NCBI GenBank assembly: GCA_016703525.1
Contig: JADJBW010000014.1
Coordinates: forward strand, 79,982 to 143,981
Direction: 5' to 3'
DNA: 64,000 bases
Origin: Actinomycetota bacterium
GTDB lineage: Bacteria; Actinomycetota; Acidimicrobiia; Acidimicrobiales; Microtrichaceae
The notes under the pieces are model-generated. The model saw nothing but the letters and a program-made list of their open reading frames with translations. It made no database searches and was not told the origin of the DNA. The translations under genes were made by a program, and so were the position numbers. Of the stretch, positions 44,666 through 53,450 are shown in pieces; position 1 is the stretch's first letter, and each line of letters begins with the position of its first letter.

Positions 44666-47600
44666 GGCGCAACGCCTCGATACAGCGAGATCGCGAGCGG
44701 ACCCAAGGTGAACTCCCCCGACCGGGTTCGGCCGTGATGCGGCTGATCCTGTGCCTGCACGGACCGCACCACCGGATAACCGCTCCCACCGTAGAGGCGA
44801 TCGTCGCTGTTCAACACCAGTTCCCACGTGCCGTCGGCGGGAAGCCCGACCCGGTACGCGTCGCGCGGTATCGGCGTGAAGTTCGCCGTGACGACGAGCG
44901 CTTCGGCCGGGTCGAGCGCGTTGCGCTGCCACGCCACGACGCTGCGCTCGCGGTCGGAGCAGTCGATCCACTCGAACCCGTGCGCCTCGTCGTCGAGCTC
45001 GCGCAGCGCCGGGTAGGCCGCGCGGGCGCGGTTCACGGCCCGCAACCAGTCGCGCACGCCGGAATGCTCGGCGTGATCAAGCAGCCACCACGGCAGCTCG
45101 TCGTCGTGGTTCCACTCCCACGGCGTGGCGAGCTCGCCACCCATGAACACGAGCGGGACGCCGGGGCTGAACGCCTGATGGCCGAAGAGCAGCCGCAGGT
45201 TCGCGAGCTGCTGCCAGCGATCGCCCGCCATCTTGGCGAGCAGCGAGCCCTTGCCGTGCACGACCTCGTCGTGCGACAGCGGCAGCAGGAACCGCTCCGA
45301 CCATGAGTACATCGGGCGGAACGTGAGCTCGTCGTGGTGCCACCCGCGATGGACCGGGTCGCGGCCCAGGTAGTCGAGCGTGTCGTGCATCCAGCCGAGA
45401 TCCCACTTGCGGTCGAAGCCGAGCCCGCCGTGGGCCGGGTCGTGCGTGACGCCGGGCCACGACGTCGACTCCTCGGCGATCACCAGCACGCCCGGGACCG
45501 CCGCGTGAAGCTCGGTCGTGAGGTGGCGCAGCAGGTCCACCGCTTCGAGGTTCTCGCGCCCCCCGTGCACGTTCGGAATCCACGAGCCGGCCTCGCGTGC
45601 GTAGTCGCGGTAGAGCATCGACGCGACCGCGTCGACCCGTATCCCGTCGACGTGGTAGCGCTCGACCCACCACCGCGCGCTCGACACCAGGAAGGCGCGC
45701 ACCTCGGGCCGAGCCCAGTCGAACACGAGGCTGCCCCACTCGGGATGCTCGCCCTCGCGCGGGTCGCCGTACTCGTAGAGCGACCAGCCGTCGAAGCGAG
45801 CGAGGCCGTGCGCATCGGTCGGGAAGTGCGCGGGCACCCAGTCGAGGATCACACCCACGCCACGCCGGTGGAGCCGGTCGACGAACCCGGCGAACTCGGC
45901 AGGCGTGCCGTACCTGGCGGTCGGGGCGAAGAACCCGGTCACGTGATAGCCCCACGACCCGCCGAAGGGGTGTTCCATCACCGGCATCAACTCGACGTGG
46001 GTGAAGCCGAGGTCGAGCACGTGGTCGGCCAGGCGATCGGCGAGCGCCGCGTACCCCAGCACCTCGCCGTGCTCGCCGCGGCGCCACGACCCCAGGTGCA
46101 CCTCGTAGATCGACATCGCCGTGCCGCTCCCCTGCCGCACGGACCGCGACGCGAGCCACTCGCCATCGCTCCATCCGCCCGACCCCGGCTCGTCCTCGCA
46201 CAGGATCGACGCGTTCCCCGGCGGGAGTTCGGCGGCACGCGCGAGCGGGTCGGACTTCTCGATCCACGTGCCGTCGCCCGTGCGCAACCGGAACGTGTAC
46301 CGATCCCCCAGCATCGCCGCCGGCACGAACCCCTCCCAGACGCCCGGATCGTCGCCGGGCGAATCGAGGAGTGCGCGATGCCGCAGCGGCGTGCCCGACC
46401 AGCCGTCGAAATCGCCGGCGATCACCACCTCGGTCGCGTGCGGGGCCCACACCGACGCGGCGGCCCCGACCATGCCCGCCGAGGTGACGGGATGCACGCC
46501 GAACCGGTCCGCGACGTGGGTATGGACGCCGCGTCGCAACGACCGGAGGTCGGCCTCGTCGAGGAACGGCGCGGCACCCGAGGGCCAGGCGCCGCGAGGG
46601 GTGGACCGCCAGCGATCGACATCGCCCAGGCAGCGTCGCGCCTCGCCGCGATCCAGGTCGGCCACGTCGAGGCCCGACCGGCGCGACCAGTTGTGGTCGC
46701 CGACGGTGCCGGGAAGATTGATCCGCACCGCGTCGAGCGACAGATCCTGTTCGGCGACCAGCACGATGTCGGCGTCGGAGGCCGCCAGTTCCGCCAACAG
46801 ATGGTCACGAACCGTCGCGGTCGGCACCGTGGGATCGCCGTGCTCGGCCCACCACGTCGCCACCGGCGGGAGGTCGTGGGTGTTGAGCGACGCGACCGCA
46901 GCCGACGGTGGGGTGCGAGCCAACCGGAACGGGTGACGCACCTCGTCCTGCGCGATGAACAGCCCGCGGGCGGCGCGCTCGGCCATCGCGGCACGAACCT
47001 CGTCGGGCACCGTTCCGAGGTCTTCGCCCACGATGCCGCACCCGTGCCGTTGCGAGTGCTGGGCGACCGCCTCCCACAACTGGTCCGCCGGAAACGCGAC
47101 GTAGGTGCCGTCGCCGGCCGGGGCACCGTCGGGCACCCAGAACTGGCGGTGCAGACCCATCACGTGATCGATCCGAAGCACCCCCGCAACCGACATGTGC
47201 GCCTCGAGCGCGGCGCGAACGACATCGAAGTCGCTCGCCGCGGCACGCAGCGGATGCACCGGCGCCAGGCCCCACGACTGCCCGTCGGGGAAGAACCGAT
47301 CGGGTGGAGCGCCGATCGAGACGCCGCGCACGTACAGGTCGGGGCGCTCCCACACGTCGAACGAGTCGGGCCGGACCCCGACCGGCAGGTCGAGGTAGAG
47401 CGCCCGTCCGCCCGCCCGCATCTCGGCGCCGAGCTCATCGAGATGCGCCGTCACACCGAACTGATCGACCAGCGCCGCCGCGACGTGGTGCGGGTCGATT
47501 CCGGCCCGCTCCGGTGGGCCCTGTCCGGTGCGCACCCACGCCGACACGTCGCCCGACCAGGTCGACGGGTCCCAACCGTGACGAGCGGCGGCCGACCTCC

Positions 47601-48180
47601 ATCGCACGAAGCGCACGGCGTCGCCGTGATCGGCGCACCACGACTGCACCAACGGATGGTCGACGGCGCCCGGACCGTCGCCGCCGAGGCGGCCGCGGAG
47701 CCACGAGCGATCGACCCACCTCGGGTCCCAGAAGCGCCACGTGACGGGCGAATACGGGCTCGGATCGTCGGGACGGCCGGCGACGAGCGGCAGCGTCGAC
47801 ACGATGCGCCCGCCGAGCGACGCGACGGCGTGATCGAGCGCGGCGAGCGTGCCGATGTGGCCCGGCGTATCGCGTTCGGCGGGCGACGCCGCAAGCCCGG
47901 CGAGCGGGGCGAAGACCCCCCACGTACGCGCCGGCTGGGGGCCAGCAGCGCACGTCGTCGGCGCGGCAGCGGTCGACCGAACAGGGACCGCCGGAAGCGC
48001 CTCGCTGTCGGCCAGCAGCGATGCCGCGTCGGACTCGCGATCGATCGCGATGCCGAGCGCCCGGAACACAGCGATGAGCACCTCGACCGAGGGGACGCGC
48101 GCCACGCCCGTCCCGTCGACGTAGCCCGTCGCGACCCCGACGCGCTGCGCCAGTTCGGCCAGTTCGGGCGAGATCGACAT
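44662..48180 (-). CDS. glgB: MalQ-GlgB fusion: 4-alpha-glucanotransferase and glycogen branching enzyme
   Basis: One uninterrupted frame of 1172 residues joins two enzymes. Residues about 1-520 are a GH77 amylomaltase (YLDLPVGVRPDSFDVW; RIDHVMGLHRQFW with Asp338 as nucleophile; GEDLGTVP with Glu386; LNTHDLPP). Residues about 540-1172 are a GH13 branching enzyme with its CBM48 module (VWAPHATEVVIAGDFDGW), the nucleophile Asp850 in DGIRVDAVASML, AEEST and LPLSHDEVVHGKGS. All catalytic residues are present in both halves, so both should be active: one rearranges linear glucans, the other adds alpha-1,6 branches. These are normally separate genes. The stop overlaps the GH57 start, and glgC lies 10 nt upstream. 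Confidence 0.92.
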   Translation of the reverse strand: MSISPELAELAQRVGVATGYVDGTGVARVPSVEVLIAVFRALGIAIDRESDAASLLADSEALPAVPVRSTAAAPTTCAAGPQPARTWGVFAPLAGLAASPAERDTPGHIGTLAALDHAVASLGGRIVSTLPLVAGRPDDPSPYSPVTWRFWDPRWVDRSWLRGRLGGDGPGAVDHPLVQSWCADHGDAVRFVRWRSAAARHGWDPSTWSGDVSAWVRTGQGPPERAGIDPHHVAAALVDQFGVTAHLDELGAEMRAGGRALYLDLPVGVRPDSFDVWERPDLYVRGVSIGAPPDRFFPDGQSWGLAPVHPLRAAASDFDVVRAALEAHMSVAGVLRIDHVMGLHRQFWVPDGAPAGDGTYVAFPADQLWEAVAQHSQRHGCGIVGEDLGTVPDEVRAAMAERAARGLFIAQDEVRHPFRLARTPPSAAVASLNTHDLPPVATWWAEHGDPTVPTATVRDHLLAELAASDADIVLVAEQDLSLDAVRINLPGTVGDHNWSRRSGLDVADLDRGEARRCLGDVDRWRSTPRGAWPSGAAPFLDEADLRSLRRGVHTHVADRFGVHPVTSAGMVGAAASVWAPHATEVVIAGDFDGWSGTPLRHRALLDSPGDDPGVWEGFVPAAMLGDRYTFRLRTGDGTWIEKSDPLARAAELPPGNASILCEDEPGSGGWSDGEWLASRSVRQGSGTAMSIYEVHLGSWRRGEHGEVLGYAALADRLADHVLDLGFTHVELMPVMEHPFGGSWGYHVTGFFAPTARYGTPAEFAGFVDRLHRRGVGVILDWVPAHFPTDAHGLARFDGWSLYEYGDPREGEHPEWGSLVFDWARPEVRAFLVSSARWWVERYHVDGIRVDAVASMLYRDYAREAGSWIPNVHGGRENLEAVDLLRHLTTELHAAVPGVLVIAEESTSWPGVTHDPAHGGLGFDRKWDLGWMHDTLDYLGRDPVHRGWHHDELTFRPMYSWSERFLLPLSHDEVVHGKGSLLAKMAGDRWQQLANLRLLFGHQAFSPGVPLVFMGGELATPWEWNHDDELPWWLLDHAEHSGVRDWLRAVNRARAAYPALRELDDEAHGFEWIDCSDRERSVVAWQRNALDPAEALVVTANFTPIPRDAYRVGLPADGTWELVLNSDDRLYGGSGYPVVRSVQAQDQPHHGRTRSGEFTLGPLAISLYRGVAP

Positions 48181-48190
48181 GGGGTCGACT

Positions 48191-49426
48191 TCAGTCGCGG
48201 GGCGCCAGCACGGCGCCCTTCGGGATCACGACCACGCCCCCCGGCGACACCGTGAACCCACGCTCGCGATCCTCCTCCGGGTCGATCCCCAGGCGGAAGC
48301 CGGGCGGAATCGCCACGTTCTTGTCGACCACGCAGCGGCGCAGCCGGGCGCCCTCGCCGACCGACACCCCCGAGAACAGCAGCGCGCCGTCGAGCTCGGC
48401 CTCCGACACGAACCCGGACGGTCCGATGATCGAGCCGCGGGCGATCGCTCCCGACACGATCGCGCCGTGGCACAGCAGCGTGTCGCTCACCTCGGGCAGC
48501 CGACCCGACGGACCACGCGAGAGCTTGGCGGGCGGCATCGGCGGCGAGTGGGTGAACACCGGCCAGTTGTCGTTGTACAGGTTGAACACGGGCACCGACG
48601 CCACCAGATCCATGTTGGCGTCGTAATACGCGTCGACCGTCCCGACGTCGCGCCAGTAGCTGTGCTCGCGTTCGTCCTGACCAGGGATCGAGTTGGTGGA
48701 GAAGTCGTACACCCGGGCCAGGCCCTCTTCGGCCAACCGGGGCATTACGTCGCCGCCGATGTCGAGCGGCGATTCGGACAGGCGGCCGGGTGTGACGGCG
48801 TGGATCAGCGCGTCGGTGTCGAAGACGTAGTTGCCCATCGACGCGAGGCACCTCGTGTCGTCGCCGGGCATGGTGGGCGGCGTCTGCGACTTCTCGTGGA
48901 ACGCCAGGATCCGCTGGTTCTCATCGGCCTCGATCACACCGAAGGCCTTCGCCTCCTCGATCGGCACCGGGATCGCCGCGACCGACACGCCGCCGCCGTG
49001 TGCGATGTGGTCGGCGACCATCTGGCGCGGATCCATCCGGTAGATGTGGTCGGCGCCGAACACGCACACGATGTCGGGCTTCTCGTCGTGGACGAGGTTC
49101 AGGTTCTGGTAGATCGCATCGGCGCTTCCCGAGAACCAGAACGGGCCGCGGCGCATTTGCGCCGGTACCGGCGTGACATAGCTGCCGAGCAGGTTCGAGA
49201 ACCGCCAGGTGCGCGTGATGTGCAGGTCGAGGCTGTGGCTCTTGTACTGCGTGAGCACGACGATCTTCGTGTAGTGGGCGTTCCCGAAGTTCGACAACAC
49301 GAAGTCGATCAGGCGGTAACTCCCCCCGAAGGGAACCGCCGGCTTGGCCCGGTCGGCCGTGAGCGGAAGGAGTCGTTTCCCCTCTCCACCGGCAAGGACG
49401 ATGACGAGGATTCGAGGGTCAGGCAC
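48191..49426 (-). CDS. glgC: Glucose-1-phosphate adenylyltransferase
   Basis: GlgC makes ADP-glucose, the committed step of glycogen synthesis. The 411-residue protein has LAGGEGKRLLPLT, AKPAVPFGG (Lys binding the activator), FGADHIYRMD, and a C-terminal left-handed beta-helix that binds allosteric effectors. GTG 49426 has TAGGAT exactly 7 nt upstream. It heads the glgC - malQ-glgB - GH57 operon. Confidence 0.95.
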   Translation of the reverse strand: MPDPRILVIVLAGGEGKRLLPLTADRAKPAVPFGGSYRLIDFVLSNFGNAHYTKIVVLTQYKSHSLDLHITRTWRFSNLLGSYVTPVPAQMRRGPFWFSGSADAIYQNLNLVHDEKPDIVCVFGADHIYRMDPRQMVADHIAHGGGVSVAAIPVPIEEAKAFGVIEADENQRILAFHEKSQTPPTMPGDDTRCLASMGNYVFDTDALIHAVTPGRLSESPLDIGGDVMPRLAEEGLARVYDFSTNSIPGQDEREHSYWRDVGTVDAYYDANMDLVASVPVFNLYNDNWPVFTHSPPMPPAKLSRGPSGRLPEVSDTLLCHGAIVSGAIARGSIIGPSGFVSEAELDGALLFSGVSVGEGARLRRCVVDKNVAIPPGFRLGIDPEEDRERGFTVSPGGVVVIPKGAVLAPRD

Positions 49427-49433
49427 TGCTCGA

Positions 49434-49439
49434 ATCCTA
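49434..49439 (-). promoter_or_regulatory. Leaderless -10 element (TAGGAT) for glgC and its operon
   Basis: On the minus strand TAGGAT lies 7 nt before GTG 49426. It is inside the 19-bp gap to glgA, so glgC has its own start of transcription. Confidence 0.55.
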
Positions 49440-49445
49440 GCGACT

Positions 49446-50843
49446 TCAGGCGCCGCTCCGACCCATTCCGGCGACCTCGCGGTACAGATCCGCGTAGATC
49501 TCGGCCGGACCGTCCCACGACCAGTCGCGCGCCATCCCGCGTCGCTGCACGGAGGCGTACCGGCGCTTGTTCGCGGCCAGCCGCACGCCCCGGTGCAGGC
49601 CGTCGAGCACCGCCAGGGCGTCGGGCCGCGGGATCACGATCCCGGTGCCCGACCGCGGGCTCGCATCGACGTCGATCACGGTGTCGTGCAGGCCGCCGAC
49701 ATCGGTCACGATCGGCACGGTGCCGTACTGCATCGCCTGCATCTGCGTGAGGCCGCACGGCTCGAATCGGCTCGGCACGACGGTGAGGTGTCCGGCGGCG
49801 AAGAGCCGATGCGCGAGCGACGCGTCGTACCCGATCACCGCCGCGATCCGGCCGGGTGCGGCGGCCGCTGCGTCGTACACCGCACGCTCGAGCCATGGCG
49901 CACCCGAGCCGAGGACCGCCAGTCGCGCCGGCATCGAGCCCAGATACGGCAGCGCGGACGTGAGCAGGTCGATGCCCTTCTGGTCGTCGAAACGGCTCAC
50001 GATCGTGATGAGCGGGCCGGGCCCGCGGTCGATTCCCAGCTCGTCGCAGAGCGCGTCGTGCACCGCCGACTTGCCGTCGAGGTCGCGCGACGAGAAGCGC
50101 GCCACGAGCGTCGGATCGAGCGACGGGTCCCACTCGGCGGTATCGATCCCGTTGAGGATGCCGCGCAACGACGGCCCGCGGTCGCGCAGGAGCGGCGCCA
50201 GGCCCATCCCCAGGTCGTCGCGGCGGATCTCATCCGCGTAGGTCGGGCTCACCGCGACCACCCGATCGGCCAGGCGGATGCCGCCCGCGAGCGCATTCAC
50301 CGCACCGTTCCACGCGTACGCGTGCGCGGCACCGCCAAGGTTCGCGAGCCACCCGCTGTCGGCCCAGCCCTGATGCGCCAGGTTGTGGATCGTCAGCACC
50401 GTGGGCATCGCTGACGGCAGCCGGCCGAGCGCCCCCGCCGTGTGCCAGTCGTTGAGGTGCACCACGTCGACGCCGAGGCGCCGCGCGAGCTCGGCCACGA
50501 CCGCCGAGAACCCGAAGAAGCGATGATCGTTGTCGCCCCAGCCTCGGGCATGGTCGGGATCGACGTACGGGTGCGGCCGTTCGATGCCGCCGAAACGAAC
50601 CAGGTGCATCGGCCCGACCTCGGCGTGGGTTCCCGTTCGGACCGTGATGGCGCCGATCCACGGGTCGAGGTGGATCGTCTCGCAACGCTCGTCCTGCAGC
50701 GGGTAGCCGCCGTAGTCGGGCACCACGAGCTCGACGCGGTGGCCGGCGCGGCGAAGCGCTGCGGTCAGTCCGGCCGTCGCGGCGCCCAGCCCACCCGTGG
50801 AGACGACCGGTACGACCTCTGCGGATGCGAACAGCACATGCAC
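49446..50843 (-). CDS. glgA: Glycogen synthase (GT5), Ser in place of the ADP-glucose-binding Lys
   Basis: The 465-residue GT5 enzyme extends glucan chains from ADP-glucose. It has the N-terminal HVLFASAEVVPVVSTGGLG stretch, HLNDWHT, and the C-terminal PSRFEPCGLTQMQAMQYG with the catalytic Glu. In the well-conserved KxGGL motif the first residue, Lys15 in E. coli, is Ser15 here. GTG 50843 is supported by TACGGT exactly 7 nt upstream, so the longer frame, which covers the antisense of the protease gene, is rejected. It ends 19 nt before glgC. Confidence 0.88.
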   Translation of the reverse strand: MHVLFASAEVVPVVSTGGLGAATAGLTAALRRAGHRVELVVPDYGGYPLQDERCETIHLDPWIGAITVRTGTHAEVGPMHLVRFGGIERPHPYVDPDHARGWGDNDHRFFGFSAVVAELARRLGVDVVHLNDWHTAGALGRLPSAMPTVLTIHNLAHQGWADSGWLANLGGAAHAYAWNGAVNALAGGIRLADRVVAVSPTYADEIRRDDLGMGLAPLLRDRGPSLRGILNGIDTAEWDPSLDPTLVARFSSRDLDGKSAVHDALCDELGIDRGPGPLITIVSRFDDQKGIDLLTSALPYLGSMPARLAVLGSGAPWLERAVYDAAAAAPGRIAAVIGYDASLAHRLFAAGHLTVVPSRFEPCGLTQMQAMQYGTVPIVTDVGGLHDTVIDVDASPRSGTGIVIPRPDALAVLDGLHRGVRLAANKRRYASVQRRGMARDWSWDGPAEIYADLYREVAGMGRSGA

Positions 50844-50850
50844 GCCGTGG

Positions 50851-50856
50851 ACCGTA
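50851..50856 (-). promoter_or_regulatory. Leaderless -10 element (TACGGT) for glgA
   Basis: On the minus strand TACGGT lies 7 nt before GTG 50843, in the 53-bp gap behind the hydrogenase series. It separates glgA transcription from that series. Confidence 0.55.
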
Positions 50857-50896
50857 TCGGACTCCGCCGATGCGTCCCTGCGTCGGCCTTCGATGC

Positions 50897-51361
50897 TCAG
50901 GCGAGCGCCCGCACCGCGGCGGCCGCCGCGCCGACGGCCGCCGCGACCGGGGGCGAACGATCGGCGCCGATCTCGAAGCGATCGCCCACGACGCCGACGA
51001 TCCACAGCGACTCCGGGAGCCGACCGAGCGCCCGCCCGAGGGCCACTGCGTCGCCGAGGCCCGCCGCGTGGCTGCTGGCCGCACGCCCATGCGTCGGCAC
51101 CGGGCCAGCGAGCGCGTCGACCACCACGACGGTGCCCGCCGCGGCATCGGCTCGCATCGCGTCGACCAGGACGACACGCTCGGCCTCGCGCCACAGGTCC
51201 AGCAATCGCGTCGGCTCGCCGTCGGCGACCGCCAGGTCGGCGACCGCGCCGAACCCGTCGGACTCCAGGCGTTGCACCACGTCGGGGCCGACGCCGTCGT
51301 CGCCCCGGAACGTGTTTCCCACACCGATGACGAGCGGGCGCGTCGACCGCTCGCCGCTCAT
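50897..51361 (-). CDS. [NiFe]-hydrogenase maturation protease
   Basis: The 154-residue protein belongs to the HyaD/HycI family: GVGNTFRGDDGVGP with the nickel-sensing Asp near residue 22, and VLVDAMRAD with the second metal-binding Asp. It removes the C-terminal peptide of the large subunit once nickel is inserted. ATG 51361 overlaps the large-subunit stop as ATGA. The other maturation genes (hypA-F) are not in the window. Confidence 0.9.
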   Translation of the reverse strand: MSGERSTRPLVIGVGNTFRGDDGVGPDVVQRLESDGFGAVADLAVADGEPTRLLDLWREAERVVLVDAMRADAAAGTVVVVDALAGPVPTHGRAASSHAAGLGDAVALGRALGRLPESLWIVGVVGDRFEIGADRSPPVAAAVGAAAAAVRALA

Positions 51362-52662
51362 GTGCGATCGACGGTCAGGTCGAGGAAATGGGTGGCGCAG
51401 CTGATGCAGGGGTCGTAGTTGCGGATGAGCTGCTCACTTCGATGGCGCAGCTCGTCGTCGGAGAGATCGAGGTTCGCCTCCACGAAGTGAAACAGGTCGT
51501 GCTCGATCGCCGGCTGGTTCTGGCTCGTCGGCGGCACGATCGTCGCGTCGAGGATCGTGCCGGCATCATCGATCTCGTAGCGGTGCCACAGCGTGCCGCG
51601 GGGTGCTTCGGTCCAGCCGGTACCGACCCCGGCACGCGGCTCGACCGCCACGTTGGGGGCGTCGGGCCGTTCGTAACCCTCGATGATCCTCAGCGCCTCC
51701 GAACATGACTGCACCACCTCGACCGCTCGCACGACGATCGACCGGAACGAGTTGCGCTCCCCCGGCTCCAGGCCCGCCGCCGCCGCGGCGTGGCGCGCCT
51801 CGTCGCCGAGCTGCGCGTGGTTCAGCGCGAACCGGGCGAGCGGCCCCACCAGGAACTCGCCGCGTTCGAGCAGGTGCGCGTGCAGGGCGGTCGAGTGCTC
51901 GACGTGCGATTCGACGATGTGGTCGGAGAACTCGGCCGAGGCGATGTCCAGGCCGCCGGTGGAGCGCAGCCTGCCGCCCATCACCGCGTAGTCGCTCGGA
52001 TCGCTCAAGGCGACGAGCTCCATCGAGTGGCCCGCCTCGGGGAATTCGAAGCCCGCGACCCACTCGACCATCGCGAGCGCGGTATCGAGCGCCCGTCGCA
52101 GCGGATCGACCAGCGGCTCGAGTTCGGCGCGGGTGGGCACGCGATAGAACCCACCGACGCGAACGTTGACCGGGTGGATGGCGCGGCCGCCCAGCAGTTC
52201 GAGCACGTCGTTGCCCACCTTCTTGAGCGCCAGGCCGGCCTCGACCCGCTCGCGATGATCGCCGGCCATCTCGATCGCGTTCTCGTAGCCGAGGAAGTCC
52301 GGGGCGTGGAGCAGCACGATGTGCAGCACGTGGCTCTCGATCCACTCCCCGCAGTAGAGCAACCGACGCAGATCCCGCAGCGGCCCGTCGACGACGACGC
52401 CGCACGCATCCTCGATCGCCGAGCAGGCCGACATCTGATACGCGACGGGGCAGATTCCGCAGATGCGCGCCGTGATGTCGGCCGGCTCGGTGTAGCGACG
52501 CCCCCGCAGAAACGCCTCGAAGAACCTCGGCGGCTCGTAGATGCGCAGCTGCACGTCGTGGAGCCGACCGTCGCGGACCTCCACGTGCATCGCCCCCTCG
52601 CCCTCCACTCTGGCAAGCGCATCGACCTTCAGGGTGCGGGTGGCCGGCGGGCGGTGCGTCAT
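51358..52662 (-). CDS. [NiFe]-hydrogenase large subunit, group 3b type
   Basis: The 434-residue subunit holds the NiFe centre through the L1 motif RICGIC (Cys68, Cys71) and the L2 motif DPCISCATH (Cys419, Cys422). Nine residues follow the terminal His of L2 and would be removed on maturation. Motifs and partner genes indicate a bidirectional NADP(H)-linked (sulf)hydrogenase of group 3b, as found in mycobacteria (Hyh). It works in the cytoplasm. Starts and stops overlap the neighbours by four bases on both sides. Confidence 0.93.
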   Translation of the reverse strand: MTHRPPATRTLKVDALARVEGEGAMHVEVRDGRLHDVQLRIYEPPRFFEAFLRGRRYTEPADITARICGICPVAYQMSACSAIEDACGVVVDGPLRDLRRLLYCGEWIESHVLHIVLLHAPDFLGYENAIEMAGDHRERVEAGLALKKVGNDVLELLGGRAIHPVNVRVGGFYRVPTRAELEPLVDPLRRALDTALAMVEWVAGFEFPEAGHSMELVALSDPSDYAVMGGRLRSTGGLDIASAEFSDHIVESHVEHSTALHAHLLERGEFLVGPLARFALNHAQLGDEARHAAAAAGLEPGERNSFRSIVVRAVEVVQSCSEALRIIEGYERPDAPNVAVEPRAGVGTGWTEAPRGTLWHRYEIDDAGTILDATIVPPTSQNQPAIEHDLFHFVEANLDLSDDELRHRSEQLIRNYDPCISCATHFLDLTVDRT

Positions 52663-53450
52663 CGTTCCCCCTCGGGGTCTCGCAGTTCGGGGGCCCACGC
52701 GTTGAACGTGTGGAGCGCAAGGGCCACGTCGCCGTCCTCGACGCCACGTCGGCGAAGCTCGACGCCCATCGCCGCGACGTTGGCGTCCTCGGCCGGACCG
52801 AAGCACCCGTAACAACCACGGTGATATGTCGGACACAGGGCGCCGCACCCTGCGTGCGTCATCGGTCCGAGGCACGCGATGTCTCCGGCGACCGCAACGC
52901 AGACGGTTCCGGCATGCTTGCACTCGATGCACACGCTGTGTCCGCGCACCGGCGGCGGATCGCCGTTCGCGAACGCGGCGATCACGGCGAGGAGCTGCCG
53001 TTTGTCGACCGGACAACCGCGCAGCTCGAAGTCGACCGGAACGTGGTCCGAGATGCCCGTCGACGTCGCGAGCGTGGAGATGAACTGGGGCTGTGCGTAG
53101 ACGATGCCGAGGAACTCCTCGACGTCGGCGAAGTTGCGCAGCGCCTGGATCCCCCCGCTGCTCGCGCAGGCCCCGATGGTGACGAGGCGCCGCGATCGGC
53201 GGCGCACCATCCGGATGCGTTCCACGTCGTTCGGGGTCGACACCGAACCCTCGACCAGCGACAGATCGAACAGGGACGAGCCGCGCTCGCCGCCGTCGTC
53301 TCCACCGTCGGCCCCCGCCTCGAGGAAGTAGGCGAGCTCGACCCGATCAGCGACGGCGAGCAGCGCGTCCTCGCAGTCGAGCAGGGTCAGCTGACAGCCG
53401 TCGCACGACGAGAACTTCCACACGGCCACGCGCGGGCGATGCCTGCTCAC
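52659..53450 (-). CDS. [NiFe]-hydrogenase small subunit, group 3b type
   Basis: The 263-residue subunit carries the iron-sulfur relay: SSCDGCQ at residues 14-20, GACASSGGIQ, CIECKHAGTVC, and CLGPMTHAGCGALCPTYHRGCYGCFGP. It has no twin-arginine signal peptide, which agrees with a cytoplasmic group 3 enzyme. GTG 53450 overlaps the gamma-subunit stop and the stop overlaps the large-subunit ATG, so synthesis is coupled. The upstream open frame is antisense noise. Confidence 0.92.
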   Translation of the reverse strand: MSRHRPRVAVWKFSSCDGCQLTLLDCEDALLAVADRVELAYFLEAGADGGDDGGERGSSLFDLSLVEGSVSTPNDVERIRMVRRRSRRLVTIGACASSGGIQALRNFADVEEFLGIVYAQPQFISTLATSTGISDHVPVDFELRGCPVDKRQLLAVIAAFANGDPPPVRGHSVCIECKHAGTVCVAVAGDIACLGPMTHAGCGALCPTYHRGCYGCFGPAEDANVAAMGVELRRRGVEDGDVALALHTFNAWAPELRDPEGER

